NCBI RefSeq assembly: GCF_001902635.1
Contig: NZ_MJAO01000028.1
Coordinates: forward strand, 1-55,581
DNA from: Serratia marcescens
GTDB lineage: Bacteria > Pseudomonadota > Gammaproteobacteria > Enterobacterales > Enterobacteriaceae
Reading direction: 5' to 3'
DNA length: 55,581 nucleotides
Shown here: positions 28,423 through 37,884 of the stretch, one piece after another
How positions within the stretch are numbered: the stretch's first letter is position 1
How the letters are laid out: every line of letters begins with the position of its first letter
Position numbers and translations under genes: made by a program
Notes under the pieces: model-generated
The model's input: the letters and a program-made list of their open reading frames with translations, nothing else
The model's database searches: none
Told to the model about the DNA's origin: nothing

Positions 28423-28940
28423 ACTTTGGGCTCCTTCATCCTGATGGGCTCTTTAATCGGGTAGTTGGCATTTCTCGGTGACCAGCAACTGGTCGTCACC
28501 TTCACGTCATCACAGGGCAAAAAGTGCACCGTGATACCGCAGACATCCTGGCCGTTATAGTCGGGAACCGGGACGGTTTTGCTGTGCTGACGATGACTGG
28601 CTTTGATTTTTTTTTCCCATTCCAGATACTTCTCCCATTTTTCGTACCCTGGGAAACCTTCTGTTGATGACTCCCCACTTTCCCAGTCAATACGTACTGT
28701 CATACCCGGAGTCCAGCGGGCGGGCACGCTGTAGCAGCAGCCGCCACCGCCGCCCTGGAATGGGCCAATAATGTCGATGCCCGACTGGTTATCAACACTG
28801 AAGTGGTTAATCGCCCATTTGGTGTGGTTGATGGCTTTAATGGTTCCGCCACCACCGCCTCCGGCCTGAGCGGCAGGCTGCGAGCAGCCGGTTAACAGCA
28901 GCAGCCCCGCCAGCAGCGGACTTAAGAATGGGTGTTTCAT
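28410..28940 (-). CDS. DUF3304 lipoprotein, probable immunity to the Tle1-like effector
   Basis: A 176-residue periplasmic lipoprotein (MKHPFLSPLLAGLLLLTGCS, lipobox LTGC). The ATG at 28940 is preceded by GGAAAG at good spacing, so it is preferred over 28967. The mature protein fits DUF3304: GTIKAINHTKWAINHFSVDNQSG, GGGGGCCYSVPARWTPGMTVRI, DVCGITVHFLPC. In other T6SS loci such proteins neutralise Tle-family lipases in the periplasm. It precedes the effector gene and overlaps it by 13 bases, so immunity is translated first and coupled to the toxin. Two glycine-rich runs, one of six Gly near the N terminus, are unusual. Confidence 0.85.
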   Translation of the reverse strand: MKHPFLSPLLAGLLLLTGCSQPAAQAGGGGGGTIKAINHTKWAINHFSVDNQSGIDIIGPFQGGGGGCCYSVPARWTPGMTVRIDWESGESSTEGFPGYEKWEKYLEWEKKIKASHRQHSKTVPVPDYNGQDVCGITVHFLPCDDVKVTTSCWSPRNANYPIKEPIRMKEPKVCPK

Positions 28941-29014
28941 CTGACTTTCCTTGTATGAAAAGAACATCTACAAAAGGAGGTTGTGACGACGGGTAAAACG
29001 GTTTCTTTTCACCA

Positions 29015-29779
29015 TCAGTTCTGTACTGATGTGGAAAACCACTTTTTTATGACCCAGGCCTCGCGTGCTTCATCCAGAATAATGCCCTGGTTGGTTGCCT
29101 CCACCATGTCCTGGTAACAATCAGAAAAAAGTGCCTGTTGTGATGAATACCTGCCCGCTGGCGGTGCACAGTGCGACAGGAGGGTCATGACATCACATAC
29201 GCACATCAGATGCTCAAGCTGGCGATCGCTTAGGTCAATTTTGTTAGGTTTTTCATCGCGGGTCTGGGGCGTACCACTACCTTTTATACCTCTGGCATTA
29301 CCATCCATATCCTGCCATGCCCAGAACAGCACAGGGCGCAATAAAGGCCTTTGCTGTTCCTCACTGAGTACGTGCGTAAAAAGCACAGGGAAAATCCGCG
29401 TATCGTAAAACCGTAAAATTCCGCTCCGTCCCTCCTGCAGAATATCCATATACTGAGTGAGCCAGCCAGCCAGGGCAGAAAAAGGCCAGTGTGAGCACAA
29501 CAGCAGCAACGGAGCCTGAACGGCAACCTGCTGACTCATGTCCTTCAGCCACTGCAACTGCTGAAGATCATCAAGTCTAATGCGTGCAACCAGCGGAGCA
29601 TCATCGACGATAAACGCTTCCGGAAGCCCGTGATAAAGTGACTGCCACTCCACCGACAGTGCATTCAGTGCCGGAATAACGCTGAAATCCAGCCCTGCCT
29701 GATCAACGATAATATCAAGATAATCAGTTCCGGAAGACCGGCAGGTAACAGCGACTTCTTCAATCCATTTCGCGGTCAT
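29015..29779 (-). CDS. DUF4123 T6SS effector chaperone
   Basis: A 254-residue cytosolic protein of the adaptor family that loads effectors onto VgrG. Typical features are the N-terminal DYLDIIVDQAGLD and PLVARI, then SHWPFSALAGWLTQYMDIL and a short RFYDTRIFPVLF motif, followed by helical repeats (SDRQLEHL). It starts immediately after the vgrG stop, with no spacer. It most probably brings the Tle1-like effector to the upstream VgrG; the pairing is inferred from order. Confidence 0.88.
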   Translation of the reverse strand: MTAKWIEEVAVTCRSSGTDYLDIIVDQAGLDFSVIPALNALSVEWQSLYHGLPEAFIVDDAPLVARIRLDDLQQLQWLKDMSQQVAVQAPLLLLCSHWPFSALAGWLTQYMDILQEGRSGILRFYDTRIFPVLFTHVLSEEQQRPLLRPVLFWAWQDMDGNARGIKGSGTPQTRDEKPNKIDLSDRQLEHLMCVCDVMTLLSHCAPPAGRYSSQQALFSDCYQDMVEATNQGIILDEAREAWVIKKWFSTSVQN

Positions 29780-32158
29780 TTATGCCTCCCTGGGTACAAA
29801 ACCCTGCGCCAGTTCCTGAGCTTTTTTAAGACATTCTTTACATACTGATGCCGGCAGTTCTGGCATAGGAAAATCCTCGCTGGCTGGCCCCTGCAAATCG
29901 TGCAGGCCTTTTAGGCTGATTAATCCCGGACCATGAATCTGTACTTCCCCTTGTGGTGTGAGACGAATATAAGCACCTCCACAGCCCAGAGTGATGCCAT
30001 TTTTAGCCGTCAATTGCAGGTGCCCCTGTGTTGACTGGACGATGACATCTTTAAGGGAAGTCAGCGACAGCACATCGCCGTGCGACTCAATTTCCAGCGG
30101 GCCTTTGGCGGAGACCAGCCGCATACCTTCCTGCTGGGCAAGCATTGAGACAGTCTGGCGCGCGTTCACCGAATAACGCTGCGCCGCGCTGATATTCACC
30201 TCACCCAGGCTCTGCAAGTACAGTCCTTCACCGCTGTGTACCACGGTAGTTTTCGGCGTGACGGTGGCGATACCTTGCGGTGCAGACATGAGCAAAGCCG
30301 GCCCTTTAAGCTCAATGGCTTCTGAAACAAACTTTCTCAGCGGCTCACTATCCGGAGCAACGTTATGGTGAGTCTGCGTAATAGCTCCCCACCCCGTCAC
30401 CTGATTCACCGCCCCTTTCAGCAGGCTGATGGCCTGCTCCATCGCCAGCACATTCCCCTGCGCCTTTGCCTGGCCGTCCGCGCTGATGAAAATGCCCTTC
30501 TGCGCGCGTATCGCCCCCCACCCGTCGGTTCTCAGCTCAAAACCTTCGCCGCGCTTTTGCCGCTCGCTGTCCACCAGATGGCCGAGGTTCAGTTGGCTCT
30601 TGCCGCCGTACTCGGTGCTGACCTTGATGTGCTCTTTCCCCCTCTCATCGTCGAGGCGGATTTTGTTGTTCGCCGGGGTGCGCAACACGTTGCGTTTATA
30701 GTTGCGGATGGTGACGTGATCGCCATGCGCTGAATCGTGCAGCACACCGGCGATGTACGGCCTGTCCGGGTTGCCGTCCTCAAAGCCAATCGCCACTTCG
30801 GTGCCCGCCAGCAACGGCAGGTGCAGGCCGTAAGTGTCGCCGGCATAGGGGCGGGACTGCCGCACCCACAGGCTTTCAAAGCCGGTTTCCCAGTTATCCC
30901 GGTCAAACAGCATATTGACGCGATAGCGCCCGTCTTTATCGATATGGCCGTAGGTGTCATTTTCGGTGGTGCTGGTAACGCGCGCAGGCAACGTGCCCGC
31001 CATCACCGGGCGTGAGCCTGGCTCCGGACGAAAACTAAAATCAGTGCTGTCCGGTATCCCCTCAAAATGCACCCCAAAATCTTCATCACGCCTTGCGTGA
31101 GTGTGCATGCAGGTAATAACAACGCCCTGACTGAACACGTCTGCCACTTCGTACCCGCCGGTGACTTTCAGTACCTGACCCGGAGAGAGAGTCGGGCAAC
31201 TGGTAATGGCATGCGTCTGCGTCTGGCCATTCAGATAACGCTCATGACGAATGCGGGCAAAAAAGGCTCCGGACTCCGGGGCCGGATTGCGGTCATAGGT
31301 ACTGCCCGGTGTCAGATAGTTATCCGCATAGTGATAGGCATCACCGTAGGTGGTGGCATCCCCGCGGGTCGCATCGATCTGGGTGTTCATGTCCTCAGTG
31401 GCCTGGCGATAGTTGTAATCACGGGTGCTGACCTGCTTCTGCACCACGTTATGATGGCTCTCCATGCCCCAGACCGAGTCCACGCCTTTAGAATGCTGTC
31501 CTGATGGCGGAACCGATGGCAGCGTCAGGCCTTTTTCATACCCCTGCTGACCGTCATAAAACTCCACGACGTCGATGTTCAGGCGCGTATCAGTGGTAAA
31601 GCGGAACCAGATGCCCACCTCACCCAACAGACGGGTAATAAAGTGCAGGTCATCCTCGCCGTACTGCATCACCTGCTCACGACGCGGGTACTCTTTTGAG
31701 AGTGAGAACAGAAAATCCTGACCGCGCATGTTGTGACGCTCGCGCAGAATTTTTTCCACGATTTGTGGGACCGACATATCCTGATAAATGGCGTTCTGAT
31801 GCGAACGGTCAAGCAGCGCCAGGCGTGGCTGGAGTGTCAGGGCATAGTGGGTTTCATCCTTTGAGGTGTTGAGGCGTTCAAAGCCGCTCACCACTCCCTG
31901 AAGGGTGCGCACGGCCTGTTGCATTTTGATGCCGTAACCCTGGTCTACCGGGGCCTGCAACGTCAGGGAAGCTGCTTTCATCAGCATCATTTCTTTGCTG
32001 ATGGCATGATCAGCGCTTGTGAATTCAATACGGTAGCTGAAGGGAAGGCTCAGGGCCTCGTCGCCCTCAAAGACCAGTACGTCCAGCTCCGGCTCACATC
32101 CCTTCACCGACAACTGGTGATGGTTGTGGCTGAATCTTATCGGGAGATGACTGCTCAT
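29780..32158 (-). CDS. tssI: T6SS spike protein VgrG (TssI)
   Basis: Trimeric spike of the T6SS tail tube. The 792-residue protein has the gp27-like base (FSHNHHQLSVKGCEPELDVLVFEGDEALSLPFSYRIEF), the gp5-like OB domain (VRQSRPYAGDTYGLHLPLLAGTEVAIGFEDGNPDRPYI), and a DUF2345 beta-helix extension (GEGFELRTDGWGAIRAQKGIFISADGQAKAQG). It ends in a short tail with CKEC and helical residues that may contact the DUF4123 chaperone or effector. There is no enzymatic extension, so the payload is probably the separate Tle1-like protein. ATGA overlap with clpV. Confidence 0.95.
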   Translation of the reverse strand: MSSHLPIRFSHNHHQLSVKGCEPELDVLVFEGDEALSLPFSYRIEFTSADHAISKEMMLMKAASLTLQAPVDQGYGIKMQQAVRTLQGVVSGFERLNTSKDETHYALTLQPRLALLDRSHQNAIYQDMSVPQIVEKILRERHNMRGQDFLFSLSKEYPRREQVMQYGEDDLHFITRLLGEVGIWFRFTTDTRLNIDVVEFYDGQQGYEKGLTLPSVPPSGQHSKGVDSVWGMESHHNVVQKQVSTRDYNYRQATEDMNTQIDATRGDATTYGDAYHYADNYLTPGSTYDRNPAPESGAFFARIRHERYLNGQTQTHAITSCPTLSPGQVLKVTGGYEVADVFSQGVVITCMHTHARRDEDFGVHFEGIPDSTDFSFRPEPGSRPVMAGTLPARVTSTTENDTYGHIDKDGRYRVNMLFDRDNWETGFESLWVRQSRPYAGDTYGLHLPLLAGTEVAIGFEDGNPDRPYIAGVLHDSAHGDHVTIRNYKRNVLRTPANNKIRLDDERGKEHIKVSTEYGGKSQLNLGHLVDSERQKRGEGFELRTDGWGAIRAQKGIFISADGQAKAQGNVLAMEQAISLLKGAVNQVTGWGAITQTHHNVAPDSEPLRKFVSEAIELKGPALLMSAPQGIATVTPKTTVVHSGEGLYLQSLGEVNISAAQRYSVNARQTVSMLAQQEGMRLVSAKGPLEIESHGDVLSLTSLKDVIVQSTQGHLQLTAKNGITLGCGGAYIRLTPQGEVQIHGPGLISLKGLHDLQGPASEDFPMPELPASVCKECLKKAQELAQGFVPREA

Positions 32159-34812
32159 GCGTGCACTCCTTGTATACGGTCAAACTCCAGCCCGATCCCC
32201 TCTTCCTCACTCCAGCTAAGGCAAAGTGACTGTGGTTTCTGTTTCGCCGCCATGTGGGTCAGCAACTGCTGACTCAGCACCGGCAGAATTTGCTGATTAA
32301 GCAGGCTGTCGACGTTGCGTGCGCCGGTGTCCGGCAGCAGGCACGCCGCGGTCAATGCATCAAACAGGTTTTCATCGATATGGGTAGTGAGGCCATAGTG
32401 GCGGAGCAGACGCTGGCTGACCTGACCGAGCTTCATTTCAACAATGGTGTGCATGGCCGGCTCACTCAGGGGACGATAAATCACGGTCTGGAATCGGGCC
32501 AGCAACGCAGGCTGGAAGTGGTCGCGTAAAATTGGGCGCAGCAGTTCGTGCAGGTCGCTTTCGCTGGCGTCCGGCTGTTCATCCAGCAGCTGCATGAGGT
32601 GGTCGCTGCCAAGGTTCGAGGTCATCAGAATAACGGTATTACGGAAGTCGATTTCACGCCCTTCACCGTCGCGCATAAAGCCGCGGTCGAACACCTGATA
32701 GAACAGGTTCATCACGTCCCGGTGCGCTTTTTCCACTTCATCCAGCAGTACTACGCTGTACGGACGTTTGCGCACGGCTTCCGTCAGAATGCCGCCCTGG
32801 CCGTAACCCACGTAACCCGGTGGTGAGCCTTTCAGCTGCGACACCGTGTGCGGCTCCTGGTATTCGGACAGGTTGATGGTGATGAGGGATTTCTCGCCAC
32901 CGTAAAGCACGTCCGCCAGCGCAAGCGCGGTTTCGGTTTTGCCCACGCCGCTCGGGCCCACCAGCAGGAACACGCCCTGCGGGCCACTTTCTGACGTCAG
33001 TCCGGTCTTCGCCGCGCGCAGGCGCTGGGCAATGGCATTCAGGGACATGTCCTGACCCACCACACGCTTACCGATTTCAGCGTCCAGGGTCAACAGTTCC
33101 GTCTGCTCGTCTTTCATCAGCGAGGAGAGCGGCACGCCGGTCCAGTCGGCAATCACGTTTGCCACGGTGCGAGTGTCCACGTCCAGTGACAACAGCGGCG
33201 TATTACCCTGCAGCGCTGACAGCTGGTTTTGCAGATTGGTGATGTCGGCCTGGCGGCTGATGTCCTGGCGCACTTCCAGCAATTGCTCTGTCAGGCTCAG
33301 TTCGCGACCGTACTGACTTTCCAGCTCGTCGAGTTCGACAATCAGGTCGTTTTGCTGCTGTTCAATTGCCGCCAGACGTTCACCGTGATGGTTGTTGCCA
33401 AGCGCGATATCTGCCAGCTGCGCCTGTTTTTCAATGTCCAGCGCGGTGAGCCGCGCGCGGTACTGGGTCAGCGCTTCCGGTACGGTATCGAGGCTCATGC
33501 GCACGCGGGCGCTCGCGGTATCCAGCAGGTCAACCGCCTTGTCCGGCAACTGGCGCCCGGTCAGGTAACGACGCGAAAGCGTGACGGCGGTGCGCACCGC
33601 ATCATCGGTGATATGTACACCGTGGTGCTCAGCGTAGCGGGATTTCAGGCCTCTAAGCATCAGGCAGGCGGTATCGTCATCCGGCTCGTCTACTTTCACC
33701 ATCTGGAAGCGGCGCTCCAGCGCGGCATCGCGCTCGAAGTACTGTTTGTATTCGGACCAGGTGGTCGCAGCAATGGTACGCAGTTCACCTCGGGCGAGAG
33801 CCGGTTTCAGCAGGTTGGCGGCATCCGCGCCCCCCGCCTGATTGCCCGCGCCGATAATAGTGTGCGCTTCGTCGATAAACAGCAAAATCGGCACAGGCGA
33901 CTGCTGCACGGCATCGATGACGTTTTTCAGACGCTGTTCGAATTCCCCCTTCACGCCCGCACCAGCCTGGAGCAGGCCGAGGTCGAGGGTACGCAGCACG
34001 ACAGTTTTCAGGCTTTCCGGGACGTTGCCTTCTGCAATGCGCAGCGCCAGCCCTTCCACCAGCGCGGTTTTGCCCACGCCCGGTTCGCCGACCAGGATCG
34101 GGTTGTTCTTGCGGCGACGGGAAAGAATGTCCACCATCTGGCGGATTTCCGTGTCGCGACCAAACACCGGATCAATCTTGCCCTCTTTCGCTTTGGCGGT
34201 GACATCAAGGGTGAATTTATCCAGTGCGTTCTGCAGAGCCGGGCTCAGTTCGCCTTCTTTTACGCCTTCTGCGCCGACAGGGCGCCCGACAAACACCACT
34301 TCCCCGCCGTGGCTCTGTGCCAGTTCAGCTTCCTGCTGCACTTCTGGTCGTTCGTCGGACTGTGCATCGAGTAACGGGCGCAGGCGCTCAAGCTGGCTCT
34401 GCCCTAGGGTCAGCAGTGGCCACAGACCCTCGCAGCGCACCAGGTTCTGTTTTTCAACCAACGCCATCAGTAGATGCACACTGCGGATGTGCTCTTCGCC
34501 GCTAAGGGAGGCAATCAACCAGGCCTCCTGCATCAGCGTCTGAATGCTGTCTGAAAGCTGCGGGCGGCTGCGAATAGAGCGAGGAAGTGTATCCAGCCAG
34601 CCCAACAGAGCCTGCCAAATGCTGTCCATATCCCACTCATAACGGCGCGCCAGCACCGTCAGGTCGCCCTCGCCCTGCTCCAGCAGTTTCATCAGCCAGT
34701 GCTCAGGCAAAATTTCCGCATGCGCGCGGGTCTGACAGAGCGAGGCTGCCCCTTCCATCGCACGGGCACAATAAGGGTTCAGACGTCGCAGCAGGATGGC
34801 TGGATTTTCCAT
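32155..34812 (-). CDS. clpV: T6SS sheath-recycling ATPase ClpV (TssH)
   Basis: AAA+ disaggregase that takes apart the contracted sheath. The 885-residue protein has a Clp N domain (about 1-150), two ATPase modules with Walker A GEPGVGKT and GPSGVGKT, matching Walker B motifs ([23 protein letters not shown]), and a ClpB-like middle domain. The frame is open upstream to 34932, but similarity begins at [22 protein letters not shown], the ATG at 34812. About 180 bases containing a terminator separate it from hcp. Confidence 0.95.
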   Translation of the reverse strand: MENPAILLRRLNPYCARAMEGAASLCQTRAHAEILPEHWLMKLLEQGEGDLTVLARRYEWDMDSIWQALLGWLDTLPRSIRSRPQLSDSIQTLMQEAWLIASLSGEEHIRSVHLLMALVEKQNLVRCEGLWPLLTLGQSQLERLRPLLDAQSDERPEVQQEAELAQSHGGEVVFVGRPVGAEGVKEGELSPALQNALDKFTLDVTAKAKEGKIDPVFGRDTEIRQMVDILSRRRKNNPILVGEPGVGKTALVEGLALRIAEGNVPESLKTVVLRTLDLGLLQAGAGVKGEFEQRLKNVIDAVQQSPVPILLFIDEAHTIIGAGNQAGGADAANLLKPALARGELRTIAATTWSEYKQYFERDAALERRFQMVKVDEPDDDTACLMLRGLKSRYAEHHGVHITDDAVRTAVTLSRRYLTGRQLPDKAVDLLDTASARVRMSLDTVPEALTQYRARLTALDIEKQAQLADIALGNNHHGERLAAIEQQQNDLIVELDELESQYGRELSLTEQLLEVRQDISRQADITNLQNQLSALQGNTPLLSLDVDTRTVANVIADWTGVPLSSLMKDEQTELLTLDAEIGKRVVGQDMSLNAIAQRLRAAKTGLTSESGPQGVFLLVGPSGVGKTETALALADVLYGGEKSLITINLSEYQEPHTVSQLKGSPPGYVGYGQGGILTEAVRKRPYSVVLLDEVEKAHRDVMNLFYQVFDRGFMRDGEGREIDFRNTVILMTSNLGSDHLMQLLDEQPDASESDLHELLRPILRDHFQPALLARFQTVIYRPLSEPAMHTIVEMKLGQVSQRLLRHYGLTTHIDENLFDALTAACLLPDTGARNVDSLLNQQILPVLSQQLLTHMAAKQKPQSLCLSWSEEEGIGLEFDRIQGVHA

Positions 34813-34914
34813 GACTTTCTCTCTTTGTCGGTTCCTGGACACGCTACCGCCCATCGCTGTTTTCGGTGAAGGGGACCAAAGCGCATGCGGTCGGGCTGGC
34901 AGATTGTGGGTTTC

Positions 34915-34949
34915 TTTGCTGAGCGCCCGCACGGCAGGCGCTCAGCAAA
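34915..34949. repeat. 13-bp inverted repeat between hcp and clpV
   Basis: TTTGCTGAGCGCC (34915-34927) pairs perfectly with GGCGCTCAGCAAA (34937-34949) around a 9-base loop. In the hcp transcript it follows the terminator U tract, so it may protect an RNA end or modulate clpV expression. Confidence 0.7.
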
Positions 34950-34983
34950 AAACAAAAAAGCGGACAGAGAAGCTCTGCCCGCT
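34948..34983 (-). terminator. Intrinsic terminator after hcp
   Basis: On the minus strand AGCGGGCAGAG and CTCTGTCCGCT pair over 11 positions (one G-U) with a CTT loop, followed by TTTTTTGTTTTTT. It begins 6 bases past the hcp stop. A leaky terminator here would raise Hcp over the genes behind it. Confidence 0.85.
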
Positions 34984-34989
34984 GGCGAC

Positions 34990-35481
34990 TTAGGCAGTGG
35001 CGCGTTCGTTCCAGGAATCGGAATGAATGATGTTGCCGTCTTTGTAGGTCCAGGTGATTTTTTCGTAACGCAGCTCGATCTGTTCGAGGTGGTTATGCTT
35101 CTCGAAAGAAGGATCCTTGATGTCGTGCATCACCGGATTCACTTTCACCACTTTTACGTTTTCCAGTGTGGTGTTGAAGTACTCCACCTCCTGGCCCGCG
35201 TCGTTGATTTTGTACCACTTGAATTCCGCAGACTTGAGGGTCTGACCGGTGGTCACCGCCTTGTACAGGTACGGGCTGGACGAGTCGATTTCCTTGGTGA
35301 ACAGAAACGGGGTGTGGATACGAGTGCCGGTCAGCTTGCCGGTGTTGTTATCGGTCGGGATGTACAGGTTATGCTCCTGAGCGACAACTTCGATGCTGCC
35401 TTCACGATCCTGAACGTCCACAGACCCTTTGATGTCCGCGCCGCCGTCGTCCTTCAGCCAAAGATAAACAGGAATTGCCAT
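34990..35481 (-). CDS. hcp: T6SS tube protein Hcp (TssD)
   Basis: Forms the hexameric rings of the inner tube. The 163-residue protein starts MAIPVYLWLKDDGGADIKGSV and has the Hcp core (IHTPFLFTKEIDSSSPYLYKAVTTGQTLKSAEFKWYKI, FNTTLENVKVVKVNPVMHDIKD, HLEQIELRYEKITWTYKDGNI). It starts 4 bases after the preceding OmpA-like gene. The extended frame to 35721 lies inside that gene and is not needed. It is followed at once by a strong terminator. Confidence 0.96.
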   Translation of the reverse strand: MAIPVYLWLKDDGGADIKGSVDVQDREGSIEVVAQEHNLYIPTDNNTGKLTGTRIHTPFLFTKEIDSSSPYLYKAVTTGQTLKSAEFKWYKINDAGQEVEYFNTTLENVKVVKVNPVMHDIKDPSFEKHNHLEQIELRYEKITWTYKDGNIIHSDSWNERATA

Positions 35482-35485
35482 GGTG

Positions 35486-37198
35486 TTACTCTCCATTGTG
35501 TTGTAATGCGCCATCATCCTGAGAGGGCGCCGGGTGTTTGCCGGGTATCTGGCAGGCATTGGCCTGCGGTACCAGACTGATTTCGACACGGCGGTTGAGC
35601 GCACGGCCCTCCGGGGTGTCGTTGGTTGCGACAGGGCGGCTTTCGCCATAGCCCTGCACCGCAAAACAGCTTTCCGGCACGTCGCCGGTGTCGCGCATCC
35701 AGTTGCGCACCGCAGCGGCACGCTCGAGCGACAGCGTCTGGTTTAGTTTTGGATTGCCGGTGTTGTCGGTATGCCCGGCGACCACAATCAGCCAGCCCGG
35801 CTTCGCTTTGATACCCACCAGTGAGTTGACAAGCATTTTGGTGGAACCCGCTTTCAGCACGGATTTGCCGGAATCGAACAGCGACATGCTGTCGAGGCGG
35901 ACAATTTTCGGTACCGGTTTAGGTTTCGGCTGTGGTTCAGGCGGCAGTGGTGGGGGCACATACGAACGGATCGCATCCAGCACCGGCATCCTCAAATGCT
36001 CCCCCTGATACAACCCCAGGCCCATCCGGACCGATACGCCATTGCGCGCGTGCTCATCCAGCTGCGCCGCATCGTCACGCAGGACGGCAACGGCATCGGC
36101 TTTTGCTCCGAAATCATGCATCGGGATACGGTCATAACGGGCAATATCAAAACTCACACGCTGCAACAGCTGGCGATTGTTCCAGCCACTGCTGAGCAGC
36201 GCAGCAATGGCCGCCAGCGTGAAAATCCCGAGCGCACAACGCAGCGTCCTGCCCCGCGGTGTCAGCCCCTGGCCTTCCGGCAGCAGCGGCAGAACAAAGT
36301 CAGGGAACAGTGACATCACCGTGCTGTCAGTGCCAACGGGCTGCCATCCGGCGACGTGTTGCATCGCGGTGTGGCGGGATAATGAGGCTGTCCAGAGGGA
36401 TGAGGCCAGGCTGCCGGACAGAATGGGCCCAATTCCCCACAGCACGGCAGTCGGGGCAATGGCCGGGATATCCGGATTTTCATCCATGAAGACCGCTTTG
36501 ACGTGATGGTGGAACCAGCTCATCAGGCTGTTCATTAGCACCTGTTGCTGCATCGCCATCGCCCCGCCGATGGTGACCCAGCTGGCAATCGAGCAGGGCG
36601 CCGACGATCCGCGCCTGACGCTGCCCCCTTCGCCAGGTATTGCCGCCTGCCAGAGCAGGTCGTTCATCATGGCGCTGCCTGCCTGACCGTTCAGAACCAG
36701 TGGCACGGAATGACCACTCTCCTTACGCACCTGGCTGATTTGCCAGCGCAGGGCCAGCAGGCGACTGGTCAGTGCTTCACGGTCTGCGTGCTTCTGAGGA
36801 CAAACGCTGACCATTACCGACAGCTGCCGCCCCCAGTCCGGACGAAGCCATAACAGCTGACGCGCCACCTGCTCCAGGTCCTGATAGTCTTCCACCCGGA
36901 TCCAGCACCCCTGGGTGACGGTCAGTACCTGAGAGTGCTCCGGCCAGGCCTGTGGCAGATCGCCGCAGACCAGGACCACCGGCTGGCGGTAAGTCGCATC
37001 AGGCAGATCGTCGGGGCACAACGCCGATTCATGCTCTGCACGGCGGCTGGCCACAATCCAGCACGCCAGAATGGCCCCCAGGGTTGCCAGCAGGATAAAC
37101 ACAGAGACCAGCCGGGAGAACGGCAGAAACCCCAGGCACACCACGGCGCTCAGCAGAGCGGCCCACAATGCCAGTCCGCGCTGTTGTGCAGGACTCAT
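35486..37198 (-). CDS. T6SS-associated OmpA-like membrane protein
   Basis: A 570-residue inner-membrane protein with a C-terminal OmpA-like peptidoglycan-binding domain. Two membrane helices near the N terminus (about 8-26 and 30-50) and a third around residue 320 (CALGIFTLAAIAALLSSGW) flank a cytosolic domain. After a Pro/Lys linker (PPPLPPEPQPKPKPVPK) comes the OmpA domain with GHTDNTGNPKLNQTLSLERAAAVRNWM and NRRVEISL. It likely anchors the secretion complex to the cell wall, as TagL does, or acts as the missing periplasmic domain of TssL. It overlaps tssL by 4 bases. Confidence 0.88.
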   Translation of the reverse strand: MSPAQQRGLALWAALLSAVVCLGFLPFSRLVSVFILLATLGAILACWIVASRRAEHESALCPDDLPDATYRQPVVLVCGDLPQAWPEHSQVLTVTQGCWIRVEDYQDLEQVARQLLWLRPDWGRQLSVMVSVCPQKHADREALTSRLLALRWQISQVRKESGHSVPLVLNGQAGSAMMNDLLWQAAIPGEGGSVRRGSSAPCSIASWVTIGGAMAMQQQVLMNSLMSWFHHHVKAVFMDENPDIPAIAPTAVLWGIGPILSGSLASSLWTASLSRHTAMQHVAGWQPVGTDSTVMSLFPDFVLPLLPEGQGLTPRGRTLRCALGIFTLAAIAALLSSGWNNRQLLQRVSFDIARYDRIPMHDFGAKADAVAVLRDDAAQLDEHARNGVSVRMGLGLYQGEHLRMPVLDAIRSYVPPPLPPEPQPKPKPVPKIVRLDSMSLFDSGKSVLKAGSTKMLVNSLVGIKAKPGWLIVVAGHTDNTGNPKLNQTLSLERAAAVRNWMRDTGDVPESCFAVQGYGESRPVATNDTPEGRALNRRVEISLVPQANACQIPGKHPAPSQDDGALQHNGE

Positions 37199-37884
37199 TT
37201 CACGGCTCCCGGTAGCAGGGTCAGCAGCGTTTGATCCAACCAGAGAGCCAGTCCCCACCAGAGCGCGGCGACTACCATCACGCTCAGGCCGATACGCACG
37301 GGCCATGACGCCAGCCAGCCTCCCATTCCACGCCCGGTGCGGCTTTCCGCCAGGACCGGGGGAGTCTGCGGATAGCTGAACGGCGTGACATGTTCATTGA
37401 GCGCGTTGACAAGTTTCTGGCGCTCCGGATCGTTCAGCGAGCGGAAACTGCCGAGGAACCCCAGCATCATGACCCGCTGAAAGCAGGTCACAACAGCATG
37501 GTCAGGTGCCGGTTCACGGAGCACATCACGCATCCGATCGCACAACGTATCTCCGGCATCCATGGTGCCGAGGAAGTGTCCCTGCAAAGGGATGTCATAC
37601 CACTGCACACAGGCATCATCCTCCACACCGCGACCTTTGACGGCTTCATCAAGCAGCGCACACTGTGCAGTGAGAATATGCTGACAGCTGGCTTCATCGA
37701 GTTCGCTCGCTTTCAGCTCAAGCTGCACACGCTCAACATCAGCAATGCAGCTCTCCCACAGCGTGCGCCCTTCTCCATCCTGAAACATCGGACCGTGACG
37801 CAGGCTGATTACCTGCAGCCAGGTATCCTGCAGAAGGGCATCAATATCAATCGACGCAGCAGTGCTGCGTTTGGACTCACTCAT
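37195..37884 (-). CDS. tssL: T6SS inner-membrane protein TssL (DotU family)
   Basis: Component of the TssJLM membrane complex linking it to the baseplate. The 229-residue protein has the DotU cytosolic domain (SIDIDALLQDTWLQVISLRHG, LTAQCALLDEAVKGRG, WYDIPLQGHFLGTMDAGD, CFQRVMMLGFLGSFR) and one C-terminal membrane helix (about 198-217). It is the short form; the peptidoglycan-binding domain is on the next gene. Overlaps tssK by 4 bases. Confidence 0.93.
   Translation of the reverse strand: MSESKRSTAASIDIDALLQDTWLQVISLRHGPMFQDGEGRTLWESCIADVERVQLELKASELDEASCQHILTAQCALLDEAVKGRGVEDDACVQWYDIPLQGHFLGTMDAGDTLCDRMRDVLREPAPDHAVVTCFQRVMMLGFLGSFRSLNDPERQKLVNALNEHVTPFSYPQTPPVLAESRTGRGMGGWLASWPVRIGLSVMVVAALWWGLALWLDQTLLTLLPGAVK

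Noticed and set aside
33229..34374. A 381-codon plus-strand open frame inside clpV
   Set aside because: Antisense to a complete ClpV with intact ATPase motifs; no ribosome site or family pattern.
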